Positions 33,604-43,256 are shown, counted from the first letter of the stretch. The stretch is DNA of 64,000 nt from Dehalococcoidia bacterium (GCA_022820645.1 JAJEFD010000002.1:62001-126000); one strand, 5' to 3'. Translations and numbers: made by a program. The notes: generated by a model not told the origin, from the letters alone.

Positions 33604-34719
33604 ATGCAGACTTCCATCCCATGCGTATTCATGCGCGGCGGCACGTCGCGGGGGCCGTACTTCCTCGCGTCCGACCTGCCTGCTGACCCCGAGACGCGCG
33701 ACAAGGTGCTGCTCGCGGTCATGGGCTCGCCCGACGACCGCCAGATCGACGGCCTCGGCGGCGCCGACCCGCTCACGAGCAAGGTCGCCATCGTCAGCCC
33801 CGCCACGCGCGAAGACTGTGACGTCGACTATCTCTTCGCGCAGGTCGTCGTGAACGAGGCGGTCGTGGACGTGAGCCCGAACTGCGGCAACATGCTCGCC
33901 GGCATCGGGCCGTTCGCCATCGAGCACGGCCTCGTCTCCGCCGCGGACGGCGAGACCGAGGTGCGCATCCACATGGTCAACTCCGGCGACCGCGCCATCG
34001 CGCGCATCATGACGCCGGGCGGGCAGGTGGAGTACCAGGGCGCCGCGCGCATCGACGGCGTGCCCGGCACCTCCGCGCCCATCATGATCGACGTCGAGGA
34101 CACGGCGGGCTCGTTCTGCGGCGCCCTCTTCCCCACGGGCAACCGCGCCGACGTGATCGACGGCGTCGAATGCTCGCTGATGGACAACGGCATGCCGGTC
34201 GTCGCGATGCGCGCCGAAGACCTCGGACGCACCGGCTACGAGACGCGCGACGAGTTGAACGCGGACACGGAACTGAAGGAGCGCATCGAGAGCATCCGCC
34301 TGCAGGCCGGGCACATGATGAACCTCGGCGACGTGACCGACAACGTCGTCCCCAAGATGTTCCTGCTCGCCCCTCCGGTCAACGGCGGCGCGATCTGCAC
34401 ACGCTCGTACATCCCCAAAGTGGCGCACGCCTCCATCGGCGTCCTCGCCGCAGTGACGGTCGCGACCGCCGCCGTCTTCCCCGGCACGACAGCCTACGAC
34501 TACGCGGTGCGCCCGGAAGGCCGCCGCAAGATGCTGGAGCTGGAGCACCCCACCGGCTACTTCGCTGTTGAGGTCGAGGTCGGAGGGACCGAGGAAGAGC
34601 CGACCATCGAGCGCGCCGCGCTGCTGCGGACAGCCCGTAAACTGATGGAAGGCGAGGTCTACATCCCTGCCGAGGTCTGGCAGGGACAGGGCTCTCTCGC
34701 GGAGGCTGCTGCACGATGA
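33604..34719 (+). CDS. PrpF family isomerase (4-oxalomesaconate tautomerase-like)
   Basis: 371 aa, two diaminopimelate-epimerase-like halves. PrpF hallmarks: CVFMRGGTSRGPYF at the N-terminus, GSPDDRQIDGLGGADPLTSK, and NCGNMLAGIGPFAIEHG. Family members isomerise aconitate or tautomerise 4-oxalomesaconate (LigU, GalD). Because LigK-like and LigI-like genes flank it, the tautomerase role is favoured. AGGAGGT lies 9 bp before the ATG; an ATGTGA start-stop lies between them. The end overlaps the next gene as ATGA. Confidence 0.85.
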   Translation: MQTSIPCVFMRGGTSRGPYFLASDLPADPETRDKVLLAVMGSPDDRQIDGLGGADPLTSKVAIVSPATREDCDVDYLFAQVVVNEAVVDVSPNCGNMLAGIGPFAIEHGLVSAADGETEVRIHMVNSGDRAIARIMTPGGQVEYQGAARIDGVPGTSAPIMIDVEDTAGSFCGALFPTGNRADVIDGVECSLMDNGMPVVAMRAEDLGRTGYETRDELNADTELKERIESIRLQAGHMMNLGDVTDNVVPKMFLLAPPVNGGAICTRSYIPKVAHASIGVLAAVTVATAAVFPGTTAYDYAVRPEGRRKMLELEHPTGYFAVEVEVGGTEEEPTIERAALLRTARKLMEGEVYIPAEVWQGQGSLAEAAAR

Positions 34720-35597
34720 CGGAGCGCGAGATACGCATGATCGCGGGGCCTGACCCCAACCCCAAAAAGCCGGACCTGCAACTGCCCGAGAACGCGTGCG
34801 ACGCGCACTGCCACATCTTCGGACCGGGTGACGTGTTCCCGTACCACCCGAACCGGTCCTACACGCCGCCCGACGCCCCGAAGGAGGCGCTGAAGGCGCT
34901 CCACGACCATCTCGGCATCGCCCGCGCGGTCATCGTCCACGCGAGCTGCCACGGCGCCTACATGGACGCCACGCTCGACGCCATCGCGTGGTCGGACGGC
35001 GCGTACCGCGGCACCAGCATCGTGGAACCGGACATCAGCGACACGGAGCTTGCCCGGTACCACGAGGGGGGCATCCGCGCCGTGCGGTTCAACTTCGTGC
35101 GCCACTTGGAGAGCGTGCCTGAGCCGGACGTCGTGAAGCGGATGGCCGAGCGCATCGAACCGATGGGCTGGCACCTCGTTGTCCACCTGGACGCGGAAGA
35201 CATCGTCGAGCTCTCGCCGCTGCTGCTCGGATTGCCCGTGCCGTTCGTGATCGACCACATGGCACGGGTGAAGGCGGGAGACGGCCTCGAACAGACGCCG
35301 TTCCAGGAGCTGCTGCGGCTGATGGAACGCCCGAACGCGTGGGTGAAGATATGCGGCGGCGAGCGCGTTTCGACCGACGGGCCGCCCTTCACGGACGCGG
35401 TGCCGTTCGCGCAGGCGCTCATCGCCGCCGCGCCGGACCGCGTGCTCTGGGGCACCGACTTCCCGCACCCCAACGTGCGGCACATGCCGAACGACGGGCA
35501 CCTCGTCGACCTCTTCGGCATGTACACGAACGACCCGGCCGTCCAGAAGCAGATCCTCGTCGACAATCCGGACACGCTGTACTTCAACGTCAACTGA
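34716..35597 (+). CDS. Amidohydrolase family protein, 2-pyrone-4,6-dicarboxylate lactonase-like
   Basis: 293 aa TIM-barrel hydrolase. The metal motif ACDAHCHIFGP (about 27-37) and the C-terminal GTDFPHPNVRHMPND match LigI. LigI opens 2-pyrone-4,6-dicarboxylate to 4-oxalomesaconate, the substrate of the tautomerase encoded just upstream. The 4-bp ATGA overlap indicates tight coupling of the two steps. Closely related amidohydrolases have other lactone substrates, so specificity is inferred from context. Confidence 0.82.
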   Translation: MTEREIRMIAGPDPNPKKPDLQLPENACDAHCHIFGPGDVFPYHPNRSYTPPDAPKEALKALHDHLGIARAVIVHASCHGAYMDATLDAIAWSDGAYRGTSIVEPDISDTELARYHEGGIRAVRFNFVRHLESVPEPDVVKRMAERIEPMGWHLVVHLDAEDIVELSPLLLGLPVPFVIDHMARVKAGDGLEQTPFQELLRLMERPNAWVKICGGERVSTDGPPFTDAVPFAQALIAAAPDRVLWGTDFPHPNVRHMPNDGHLVDLFGMYTNDPAVQKQILVDNPDTLYFNVN

Positions 35598-35629
35598 CCG
35601 GCGCCGCAGAGCGGAGAGGCCGGAAGCCT

Positions 35630-35635
35630 TACAAT
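35630..35635 (+). promoter_or_regulatory. Probable -10 box of the NfeD-slipin genes
   Basis: TACAAT ends 18 bp before the NfeD ATG; the Shine-Dalgarno AAGGCGGAGG follows directly. Confidence 0.4.
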
Positions 35636-35653
35636 GAAGGCGGAGGCCTTCCG

Positions 35654-37072
35654 ATGCCGCGTCTGCCCGCAGCCCGCCCCCGCTCGCGTCCAACCCTCCT
35701 TGCGTGGTTGAGAGTCGCATGGCTTGCGATGAGCGCCCTGTTCATCGCCGCCGGTATGACTGGCGTAGCGCTGGCCCAGGTCCAACCGCGCGATGCGCAC
35801 GTGGTCGAGGTGAACGGCATCATCAGCCCCATCACCGACCGCTACATCACGCGCGCGCTGGAGGAGGCGGAACGCAGCGGGGCCGAGGCTGTCGTTATCA
35901 CGCTCAACACGCCCGGCGGTCTGCTCAGTGCAACACGGGACATCACGGAGTCCCTGCTGTCCGCGCCCGTCCCCGTCATCGTCTACGTCTCGCCGCAGGG
36001 AGCGCACGCGGCGTCCGCCGGAACGTTCGTCACTGCGGCGGCGCACATAGCGGCGATGGCGCCCGGCACGAACATCGGCGCGGCGAGTCCGGTCAGCGGA
36101 CAAGGCGAGGACCTGGACGAGACGCTCAAGGACAAGGTGTTCGAGGACACCGCCGCCATGATCCGCGCCATCGCCGAGGTACGCGGCAGGCCGTCCGAGC
36201 CGCTGGAGGCGACAGTGCTGGAAGCGGAGTCGTACACGGCGGAAGAGGCGGTGGAGCTTGGCATCGTGGACGTCATCGCGGTCAACGTCAACGACCTGCT
36301 GAAGCAGGTGGACGGGCGTACCGTTGTCATCGTCACGGCGGACGGCGAGCAGAGCGTGACGCTGCACACGGCGGACGCCCCGGTGCGGAACATCCGCATG
36401 GGGCTGTTCGATCGCATCCTCTCCTACATCGCCGACCCGAACGTTGCGTTCCTGCTCATCTCGCTCGGCGGGCTCGGGCTGTTCGTCGAGTTCTGGAACC
36501 CCGGCCTCATCTTCCCCGGTGTGGCGGGACTCGTCGCGCTCGTGCTGGGGCTCGCGGCGCTGGGAAGCCTGCCGGGCAACTGGGCGGGCGTAGCGCTCAT
36601 CCTGCTGGCGTTCGTGCTGTTCAGTATCGAGTTCAACATCGACGGGTTCGGCGTCGTTGGCGCGTTAGGCGTCGCAAGCCTCGTCCTCGGCGGCATCCTG
36701 CTCTTCTCCCACTTCGGCACGCCGTCGCCGGTACTCCCGGACATCAGCGTGAGTTGGTGGGCCATCACGCCGGTCGCGGTTGCCATGGGGGCCAGCGTCC
36801 TGTTCTTCTCGCGAGAGGTCGGACGCGCGCGCCGCGAGCAGTTCAGACGCGGTACGCCTGAGCCCATCCTCGTCGGCATGACTGGTATGGTATCGGCGGC
36901 GCTCTCACCGGAAGGCAAGGTGCGCGTTCGCGGAGAGACGTGGAACGCCCGCGCGCTGGACAGCTCCCATATCGAGCGTGGAGCGTCCGTCGTCGTACGG
37001 GCGGAGCACGGCCCGCTGCTGGAAGTGGAACGAATGGAGACAACGCAGACAGAGGAGACGCAGAAGGAGTAA
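35654..37072 (+). CDS. NfeD family membrane protein with ClpP/SppA-like protease domain
   Basis: 472 aa, long-form NfeD. The N-terminal signal/anchor (about 15-42) precedes a ClpP-crotonase serine protease domain: TLNTPGGLLSATRDI forms the oxyanion strand and SPQGAHAASAGTFVT carries the probable nucleophile Ser. Four or five helices (about 245-385) and a C-terminal OB-fold NfeD domain follow. Long NfeDs cleave or quality-control stomatin partners; a slipin is encoded 4 bp downstream, the usual pair. Confidence 0.9.
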   Translation: MPRLPAARPRSRPTLLAWLRVAWLAMSALFIAAGMTGVALAQVQPRDAHVVEVNGIISPITDRYITRALEEAERSGAEAVVITLNTPGGLLSATRDITESLLSAPVPVIVYVSPQGAHAASAGTFVTAAAHIAAMAPGTNIGAASPVSGQGEDLDETLKDKVFEDTAAMIRAIAEVRGRPSEPLEATVLEAESYTAEEAVELGIVDVIAVNVNDLLKQVDGRTVVIVTADGEQSVTLHTADAPVRNIRMGLFDRILSYIADPNVAFLLISLGGLGLFVEFWNPGLIFPGVAGLVALVLGLAALGSLPGNWAGVALILLAFVLFSIEFNIDGFGVVGALGVASLVLGGILLFSHFGTPSPVLPDISVSWWAITPVAVAMGASVLFFSREVGRARREQFRRGTPEPILVGMTGMVSAALSPEGKVRVRGETWNARALDSSHIERGASVVVRAEHGPLLEVERMETTQTEETQKE

Positions 37073-37076
37073 GCGC

Positions 37077-37946
37077 ATGGCCAATTGGGGTTTGAATGTC
37101 ATCAAGCAGTATCAGCGGCTCGTGGTGTTCACGTTCGGCACGTACACCGGCACACGCGGCCCGGGCATCAGGTGGCTCTGGCCGTTCGTCAACAACGGTT
37201 CGAACTCGGTCGACCTGCGTGAGATCCCCGTACCGATCCCTCGGCAGACGAGCATCACGCGGGACAACGCGCCGATCGACATCGACTTCTTCGTTTACAT
37301 GCGCGTCATCGAAGATCGACCGCAGGACACCATCCTGAACGTGAGCGACTTCGGCGCAGCCGCGCAGGCGCTCTCCATGACGACCCTCCGTGCGGTCGTC
37401 GGCGAGATGGACCTGGACGACGTGCTCTCCAAGCGCGAACGCATCAACTCCCAGCTCCAGGTGAAACTGGACGAGGTCACGGTGAACTGGGGCGTGAAGG
37501 TGACGCGCGTCGAGATCAAGGAGGTTGAACCGCCGCGCGACGTGCAGGATGCGATGAACCGCCAGCTCTCCGCCGAGCGCACCCGCCGCGCCGCCGTCAC
37601 CGAGGCGGAAGGCGAGCGCGACGCCGAGATCAACCGCGCCGAGGGCGAACGGCAGGCCGCCGTCCTGCGCGCGGAAGGCTCCAAGCAGGCAGCGATCCTC
37701 GAGGCGCAGGGCGACCGCGAGGCCGCCATCCTGCGGGCGGAAGGATTCAGCCTGGGCATGGAGCGCATCAACGAGGCTGCGATGCAGGCCGACCCCCGCA
37801 CGATGAGCCTGCAGTACTTCGACACGCTCAAGGACATCGGCGGCAGCCCGTCCACCAAGTGGATCTTCCCGATGGAGTTCACGTCCATGCTGCAGCCGTT
37901 CCTGCAGGGAGCGCAGGCCACTGCCTCCGGCAACAACGAGGAGTAG
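37077..37946 (+). CDS. SPFH/Band 7 (slipin-like) protein
   Basis: 289 aa. The SPFH domain (about 10-175) includes GPGIRWLWPFVNNGSNSVDLR and TRDNAPIDIDFFVYMRV; then a coiled coil of AEGERxA-type repeats (about 178-235). An N-terminal hydrophobic hairpin is weak, so attachment may rely on the SPFH domain. AAGGAG sits 7 bp before the ATG. Slipins scaffold membrane domains and are the usual partner of NfeD proteases. Confidence 0.9.
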   Translation: MANWGLNVIKQYQRLVVFTFGTYTGTRGPGIRWLWPFVNNGSNSVDLREIPVPIPRQTSITRDNAPIDIDFFVYMRVIEDRPQDTILNVSDFGAAAQALSMTTLRAVVGEMDLDDVLSKRERINSQLQVKLDEVTVNWGVKVTRVEIKEVEPPRDVQDAMNRQLSAERTRRAAVTEAEGERDAEINRAEGERQAAVLRAEGSKQAAILEAQGDREAAILRAEGFSLGMERINEAAMQADPRTMSLQYFDTLKDIGGSPSTKWIFPMEFTSMLQPFLQGAQATASGNNEE

Positions 37947-38668
37947 TGAGGGCAGCGTTACAGGGCAGTGCGGCGGCGGCCATCCTCGCGATGGCCGTCG
38001 CTCTGGTAGCCGTCTCCTGTGGCAACCCCGAACCGACGCCGACGCCGGGCATCACGGCGGAGGACGTGCGCGACAGGGGCGCCGAGACGCTGCGCAACCT
38101 CTCGACCGTCCACTTCCGTGTGACGCACGAGGAGGGCGGCACGGACATCGGGTTCTCCTCCACGCTCACCGAGGCGGAAGGCGACGGCGTCTTCCCCGAC
38201 AAGGCGGAGTTCGTCGCCAAGGCCACCAGCGCGCTCTTCGGCAACGCCGCGCTGGAACTGGACATCGTGCAGTACGGCGAGATCACGCACCTCCGCGACC
38301 GCATCAGCATGGTCTGGCAGGCGCTCCCGGCCGGAACGCTCGCCATCGACTTCACGAACATCAACGGGAGTATCGCGGACGCGCTCGCTTCGCTTGGCGG
38401 GCTCGATCTCACCGACGGCGGCTCAGTCGACGGCGCGCCCGTGCATAAGCTCACCGGCACGACGCCATCGACGTCGATGCGCGGGCTCGTGCCCGGCGCA
38501 CCGGAAGGCGACACGCTGCAGATGGAAGTCTGGATCGGACGTGACGATTACCTCGTGCGGAAGGTGCGCCTGACGGGCAGGCTGGTGGAAGCCGACACGT
38601 CGGACATCGTGCGCGTGCTGGAACTCTCACGGTTCGACGAACCCGTCACTATCGAGCCGCCGGCATAG
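37946..38668 (+). CDS. LppX/LprAFG-like lipoprotein
   Basis: 240 aa. A signal peptide ends in the lipobox VAVSC (Cys25), followed by a short PTPTP stretch. The mature part has the alternating beta pattern of the LppX_LprAFG fold (TVHFRVTHEEGGTDIGFSS early, VWIGRDDYLVRKVRLTG late). The family binds or carries lipids at the cell surface. The GTG start overlaps the slipin stop (TAGTG), so it belongs to the NfeD-slipin operon. Confidence 0.75.
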   Translation: MRAALQGSAAAAILAMAVALVAVSCGNPEPTPTPGITAEDVRDRGAETLRNLSTVHFRVTHEEGGTDIGFSSTLTEAEGDGVFPDKAEFVAKATSALFGNAALELDIVQYGEITHLRDRISMVWQALPAGTLAIDFTNINGSIADALASLGGLDLTDGGSVDGAPVHKLTGTTPSTSMRGLVPGAPEGDTLQMEVWIGRDDYLVRKVRLTGRLVEADTSDIVRVLELSRFDEPVTIEPPA

Positions 38669-38676
38669 GCAATCGC

Positions 38677-40158
38677 ATGGCCTCTCCGGAGTCCACTCGC
38701 ATGCCGCTCCGGCTCTCGCCCAACGCCACGCTCGTTGTCGTCTGCGCGGGCGTGTTCCTCGCCTCGCTCGACCAGACGTCGGTCGTCACCGCGCTCCCCG
38801 CCGTGATGGTCGACCTCGGAATCAGCATCGACCGCCTCAACGACCTCGCGTGGGTGGTGACGGCATACTTGCTCGGGTTCACGGTGGCGATGCCGCTGCT
38901 GGGGCGGGCAGGGGACGTGTACGGCTACCGGAGGCTCTACCTCGGCGCGATGCTGCTCTTCGGCGTGGGCTCCGCAGCCGTCGCACTCGCCCCGAACCTC
39001 GGCTGGCTCATCGCGGCGCGCGTCGTGCAGGCGGTAGGCGGCGGCGCCCTCGTCCCGGCGGCGATAGCGCTCGCGGGCGAGGGGCTGCCTCCGGCGAGGC
39101 GAGCGATCGTGTTCGGCATCGTCGGGGCCGCGGCGGAGGCGGGCGGCGTGCTCGGTCCGCTCTACGGCGGTCTGATCGTCGACTGGATCGGGTGGCGCTG
39201 GGTGTTCTGGAGCAACCTGCCCATCGTGGCTGTCCTGGCGGTTGCGCTCCTCGGCATGCCGGAAGCAGGGCGCTCCGGCGGGCGGCTGGACCTGACCGGC
39301 GGAGTGCTGCTCGCGGGCGGATTGTCGCTCGTGACGGGCGGGCTCGCGCAGCGCTCGCTGTTCGGCGGAGGTTCCGCGCTGCCGTACGTCCTCATCGGGG
39401 TTGGCGTGCTGCTGCTGGTCGCGCTGCCGTTCGCGGAGCGGCGGGCGCTCGCGCCGGTTGTGAGCACAGCGCTCTTCCGTGCACGCAGCTTCGCAGCGGC
39501 GATGAGCGCGCAACTGCTGGCCGGCGGTGCGCTGGTGCTCATCCTCGTCACCGTGCCGTTGATGACCGACACCGTACTCGGTGAGCCGCCGCTGGAAGGC
39601 GGTCTGCGGCTGATGCGCTTCACCGGGGCGATACCCGTCGGCGCGCTGCTGGGCGGCTATGCTGCGTCGCGCATCGGCGTTCGCGTTCCCGCGCTGGCGG
39701 GGCTTGCGCTCGCGGCGGTCTGCTTCGTGCTGCTGACGACGTGGGACGAGACGATAGCCGACCCGCGCCTCACGCTGCACCTGGCGATAGGCGGCCTGGG
39801 GTTCGGACTGCTCATCGCACCGTTCACCGTGGCGGCGGTGGAGGCGGCAGGGAACGAATACAGGGCGACCGCCGCCGCGTGGATAACGGCGTCGCGCATG
39901 TTCGGGATGACGGCAGGACTCGCGGCGATGTCCGCGCTGGGCGTCGACTACCTGCAGTCGCTCGCGGGCGGCCTGCCGGTGCCGATACAGCTGCCCGGAG
40001 AGAGCGCCGCGGCGTTCTCGGAGCGCGTCTCCGTGTACGAGGAAGGCATCTCCAACGCGTCGTTCGACGTCTTCCGGCTCTTCTTCAGGTCGGGGCTGGT
40101 GCTCGTCATCCTCGCGGCGGTGCCATCGCTGTGGATGCGCGGCGCACGGCGCGGTTAG
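38677..40158 (+). CDS. MFS transporter, DHA2 (14-helix) type
   Basis: 493 aa with about 14 membrane helices. The N-terminal VFLASLDQTSVVTALPAV is the DHA2 signature in helix 1, and GRAGDVYGYRRLYL is motif A. Motif C-like GxxxGPxxGG is seen in GVLGPLYGGLIVDWIGWRW. The family exports drugs by proton antiport. It starts 9 bp after the lipoprotein gene. The LprG-like lipoprotein plus MFS pairing recalls LprG-P55 of mycobacteria, where the two act together. Its stop overlaps that of zwf. Confidence 0.88.
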   Translation: MASPESTRMPLRLSPNATLVVVCAGVFLASLDQTSVVTALPAVMVDLGISIDRLNDLAWVVTAYLLGFTVAMPLLGRAGDVYGYRRLYLGAMLLFGVGSAAVALAPNLGWLIAARVVQAVGGGALVPAAIALAGEGLPPARRAIVFGIVGAAAEAGGVLGPLYGGLIVDWIGWRWVFWSNLPIVAVLAVALLGMPEAGRSGGRLDLTGGVLLAGGLSLVTGGLAQRSLFGGGSALPYVLIGVGVLLLVALPFAERRALAPVVSTALFRARSFAAAMSAQLLAGGALVLILVTVPLMTDTVLGEPPLEGGLRLMRFTGAIPVGALLGGYAASRIGVRVPALAGLALAAVCFVLLTTWDETIADPRLTLHLAIGGLGFGLLIAPFTVAAVEAAGNEYRATAAAWITASRMFGMTAGLAAMSALGVDYLQSLAGGLPVPIQLPGESAAAFSERVSVYEEGISNASFDVFRLFFRSGLVLVILAAVPSLWMRGARRG

Positions 40159-41615
40159 TGGCCGCCGCAGAGCGTCTGCCAGAGAAAGCCGTCCTCCCGC
40201 AGCAGCCGCGCCGAGCCTGACGGCCCCCATGTGCCCTGTCCGTAGGTCTCCGGCGCGCTGGCTTCGGGGGACTCCCAGCACTTGAGGAGCGGGTCGACGA
40301 TGTTCCACGCCTCCTCGATCTGGTCTGCGCGGATGAAGAGGCTGGCGTCACCCTCCATCGCATCCTCCAACAGCCGCTCGTACGCCTCCGGCAGCTCCTG
40401 GCCGAACCGGAGTTCATCCTTGTAGTGGAAGTTCAGGTCCACCGGATGGGTGATGAACCCGGCGTCCACCGCCTTGCTGTCTATCTGGAGATGGATACCC
40501 TCGTCCGGCTGAACGCAGATGGAGAGGATGTTCGGCGCGAACCCGCTGCCGCCGAGACGTTCGAACATGGACAGGGGCGGGCTCTTGAACTGGATGATGA
40601 TCTCGGACACCTTCCCTTCCATCGCCTTGCCGGAGCGGAGATAGAAAGGCACGCCCTGCCAGCGCCAGTTGTCCACGTACAGACGCAGCGCGGCGTAGGT
40701 CGGCGTTACCGAGCCCGGCGCGACCCCGGGCTCGTCGACGTAACCCTCGTACTGGGCGCGGACGGCGTGCTGGCGGAACTCCTCCGGGGTCCACCGGCGC
40801 ACTGCGCGCAGCAGGTCGCCTTTCCGGTCGCGGACCGATTCGGGCGCCAGGGAGTCGGGCGGCTCCATCGCCACGAGGCACATCAGCTGCATGAGGTGGT
40901 TCTGGATCATGTCGCGCACGACGCCGGAAGCGTCGTAGTAGCCTGCTCGGCCTTCCACGTCCACCGCCTCGGACACCGTCACCTGGACGTTGTCCACATA
41001 GTTGCGGTTCCAGAGCGGCTCGAAGATGGCGTTGCCGAAGCGCAGCACCAGCAGGTTCTGCACGGTCTCCTTGCCGAGGTAGTGATCGATGCGGAATGTC
41101 TGGTCCTCGCGGAAGACGTTGTGCAGCGCACGGTTCAATTCGCGTGCGGATTCCTCGTCTTTGCCGAACGGCTTCTCGATAATCACCCTGCGCCAACCGC
41201 TCTCCTCCGTGGTGAGCCCCGCGTCGCGCAGTCCCTCCGCCGCCAGGCGGTGCAGGGAAGGGGCGATGGCAAAGTAGAAGAGGCGGTTCGCGCCGCCGGT
41301 TCCCTCGACCTCGGTGAGCTTGCGTCCCAGCTCTTCGAACGCCGCGGCGTCGCCCAGGTCCCCGCAGACGTAGTGCATACAGTGTGCGAACTCCGTCCAC
41401 TCCTCCGGAGCCGCTTTCAGCCCGCCGAGGTCGCGGGCGCCCTCGCGCAGCAGGTCGCGATAGGAGTCGTCGTCGTGCCGGGCGCGGGCGAAGCCCACGA
41501 CATTCACCTCGTCATTGACGCGGCGCTTGCGGCGGAGGTTGTAGAGCGCAGGGATCAGCTTGCGCTGTGCGAGATCGCCGGTACCGCCGAAGATGACGAT
41601 GGTTGTCTTGGTCAT
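40155..41615 (-). CDS. zwf: Glucose-6-phosphate 1-dehydrogenase
   Basis: 486 aa. It oxidises glucose 6-phosphate to 6-phosphogluconolactone with NADP. N-terminal Rossmann motif IFGGTGDLAQRKL, RVIIEKPFGKDEESA, and the active-site string FRIDHYLGKETVQN are all present. It is the last gene of the tkt-pgi-zwf run, 9 bp after pgi. The stop codons of zwf and the MFS gene overlap tail to tail. Confidence 0.96.
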   Translation of the reverse strand: MTKTTIVIFGGTGDLAQRKLIPALYNLRRKRRVNDEVNVVGFARARHDDDSYRDLLREGARDLGGLKAAPEEWTEFAHCMHYVCGDLGDAAAFEELGRKLTEVEGTGGANRLFYFAIAPSLHRLAAEGLRDAGLTTEESGWRRVIIEKPFGKDEESARELNRALHNVFREDQTFRIDHYLGKETVQNLLVLRFGNAIFEPLWNRNYVDNVQVTVSEAVDVEGRAGYYDASGVVRDMIQNHLMQLMCLVAMEPPDSLAPESVRDRKGDLLRAVRRWTPEEFRQHAVRAQYEGYVDEPGVAPGSVTPTYAALRLYVDNWRWQGVPFYLRSGKAMEGKVSEIIIQFKSPPLSMFERLGGSGFAPNILSICVQPDEGIHLQIDSKAVDAGFITHPVDLNFHYKDELRFGQELPEAYERLLEDAMEGDASLFIRADQIEEAWNIVDPLLKCWESPEASAPETYGQGTWGPSGSARLLREDGFLWQTLCGGH

Positions 41616-41624
41616 GGGTGTCGG

Positions 41625-43256
41625 TTAGAGGCTTCCCAGCAGGCGCAGCACCGCAGCCTCCGCATCCCGGCCCAGATTGATCCGGACGACGCGCCGCCCG
41701 GTCTCCTTGAGCGCCTCGTAGTCGCCGATGGCCTGGGCCGCCGCGAGGGCGCCGAACCCGAAGCGTTCCCCCGGTATGGGAATGTCCGAGCGTACGTCGG
41801 CTGCCATCTGCAGGAAGAGCCCCGTGTTCGGCCCGCCCTTGTGCAGCTGACCTGTGGAGTGGAGGAAGCGCGGGCCATAGCCGAGCGTCGTCGCGATGCG
41901 ATGCTTGCGCATAGCGTACTGTCGGAGCATGTTCACGGCATTCGTGACGCCGTCGGTCTCCTCGACGTATGCCATGATGGAGAGGTAATCGCCCTCGGCT
42001 GCCTCTCCGAGCAGGCCGGTGACCGAGCCTTCCTCTGCATCGGGCAGGGCGCCTTCGTTCACGTACGTTTCCAGGACGCGGTTCGTCACATCCTTCGCCT
42101 GCTGCACGTTCGGCTGATCGAAGGGTTGGATGCCGAGCAGGTGCCCGGCGACCGCGGTGGCCATCTCCCATCGGAAGAACTCTGCGCCGACGTCGTACAC
42201 GTCGTCCATCTCCAGCGTGATGACCGGATGGCCCGCGTCCCTGATGCGTTCCAGTCCTACGTCTGCCGCCGCGTTGTCGCCGCCGGAGAGGCGTACGTGC
42301 ACGAAGAGGCGGTCGTCGCCGTAGGCGTCGGTTTCGAGCAGCGGTTCGTTGACGACGGGGACTATGCCCTTGCCGTCCTTGCCGGTGCTCTCCGCGATGA
42401 GCTGTTCGACCCAGAGTCCGAAACTCGCGACCTCCGGCGATGCGACGAGCGTGAGCTTGTCGCGTCCCTGAAGCGTCAACGCCCCGATGGCAGCGCCGAG
42501 CCAGCCGCCGGGATTGTTCCGGACGCCGGCCCCGGCCTCGCAACGTGCGGCCATCTGCGAGACGCGGTCCAGCAGTTTGCCGCAGTCCATGCCGCAGAGC
42601 GCGGCGGGCACGAGACCGAAGAACGAACCGACCGAGTAGCGCCCCCCGAGGTCGGGCGGGTTCTCGAAGACGCGGCGGAAGCCCTGCGAAGCGCCGAGCG
42701 CTTCCAGCGACGTCCCCGGGTCCGTGATGGCGACGAAGTGCGTGCCCGCGCGCTCCACTCCGACCACACTTTCCACGATGGTGCGGAAGTGCTTGTAGAA
42801 CGAGTTCGGCTCTATCGTGCCGCCGGACTTGGAGGAGACGATGAAGAGCGATCGCGCCGGGTCGATGGAGCGCGTTACGGTGCCGATCCTCGCAGGGACA
42901 GTGGAGTCGAGCACAGTGAGGGCGGGGAAGCCCTGTGCGCTGCCGATGCACTGCCCCAGCACCTCCGGTCCCAGGCTGCTGCCGCCCATGCCGAGCAGCA
43001 CCACGTCCCTGATGCCCTCGTTACGCACCTCTTCTGCGAACGAGCGCAGGTCACTCACGTGTTCGGTCATGTCGCGGGAGATGGTCAGCCAGCCGAGCCG
43101 GTCGGCGATCTCGGTGGGGTCGTCGTTCCAGACCGTGTAGTCCTTGTCCCAGATGCGCGCCATCACGTTGCTGCGCGCGAGCCGCGTCAGCGCATTCGTC
43201 ACTGCCCGTTGATGCGGGCCAAGGGGAGAGGTAGGTTGTTGCGTTCGTTGCGTCAT
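41625..43256 (-). CDS. pgi: Glucose-6-phosphate isomerase (TalPgi-type isomerase domain, stand-alone)
   Basis: 543 aa. Two SIS domains: LGMGGSSLGPEVLG (about 88-101), VSSKSGGTIEPNSF (sugar-phosphate loop), and the C-terminal HSTGQLHKGGPNTG matching the PGI signature end. The sequence resembles the isomerase half of fused transaldolase/phosphoglucose isomerase proteins; no transaldolase domain is attached here. The position between tkt and zwf, and the intact sugar loop, support glucose 6-phosphate / fructose 6-phosphate isomerisation. Confidence 0.88.
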   Translation of the reverse strand: MTQRTQQPTSPLGPHQRAVTNALTRLARSNVMARIWDKDYTVWNDDPTEIADRLGWLTISRDMTEHVSDLRSFAEEVRNEGIRDVVLLGMGGSSLGPEVLGQCIGSAQGFPALTVLDSTVPARIGTVTRSIDPARSLFIVSSKSGGTIEPNSFYKHFRTIVESVVGVERAGTHFVAITDPGTSLEALGASQGFRRVFENPPDLGGRYSVGSFFGLVPAALCGMDCGKLLDRVSQMAARCEAGAGVRNNPGGWLGAAIGALTLQGRDKLTLVASPEVASFGLWVEQLIAESTGKDGKGIVPVVNEPLLETDAYGDDRLFVHVRLSGGDNAAADVGLERIRDAGHPVITLEMDDVYDVGAEFFRWEMATAVAGHLLGIQPFDQPNVQQAKDVTNRVLETYVNEGALPDAEEGSVTGLLGEAAEGDYLSIMAYVEETDGVTNAVNMLRQYAMRKHRIATTLGYGPRFLHSTGQLHKGGPNTGLFLQMAADVRSDIPIPGERFGFGALAAAQAIGDYEALKETGRRVVRINLGRDAEAAVLRLLGSL

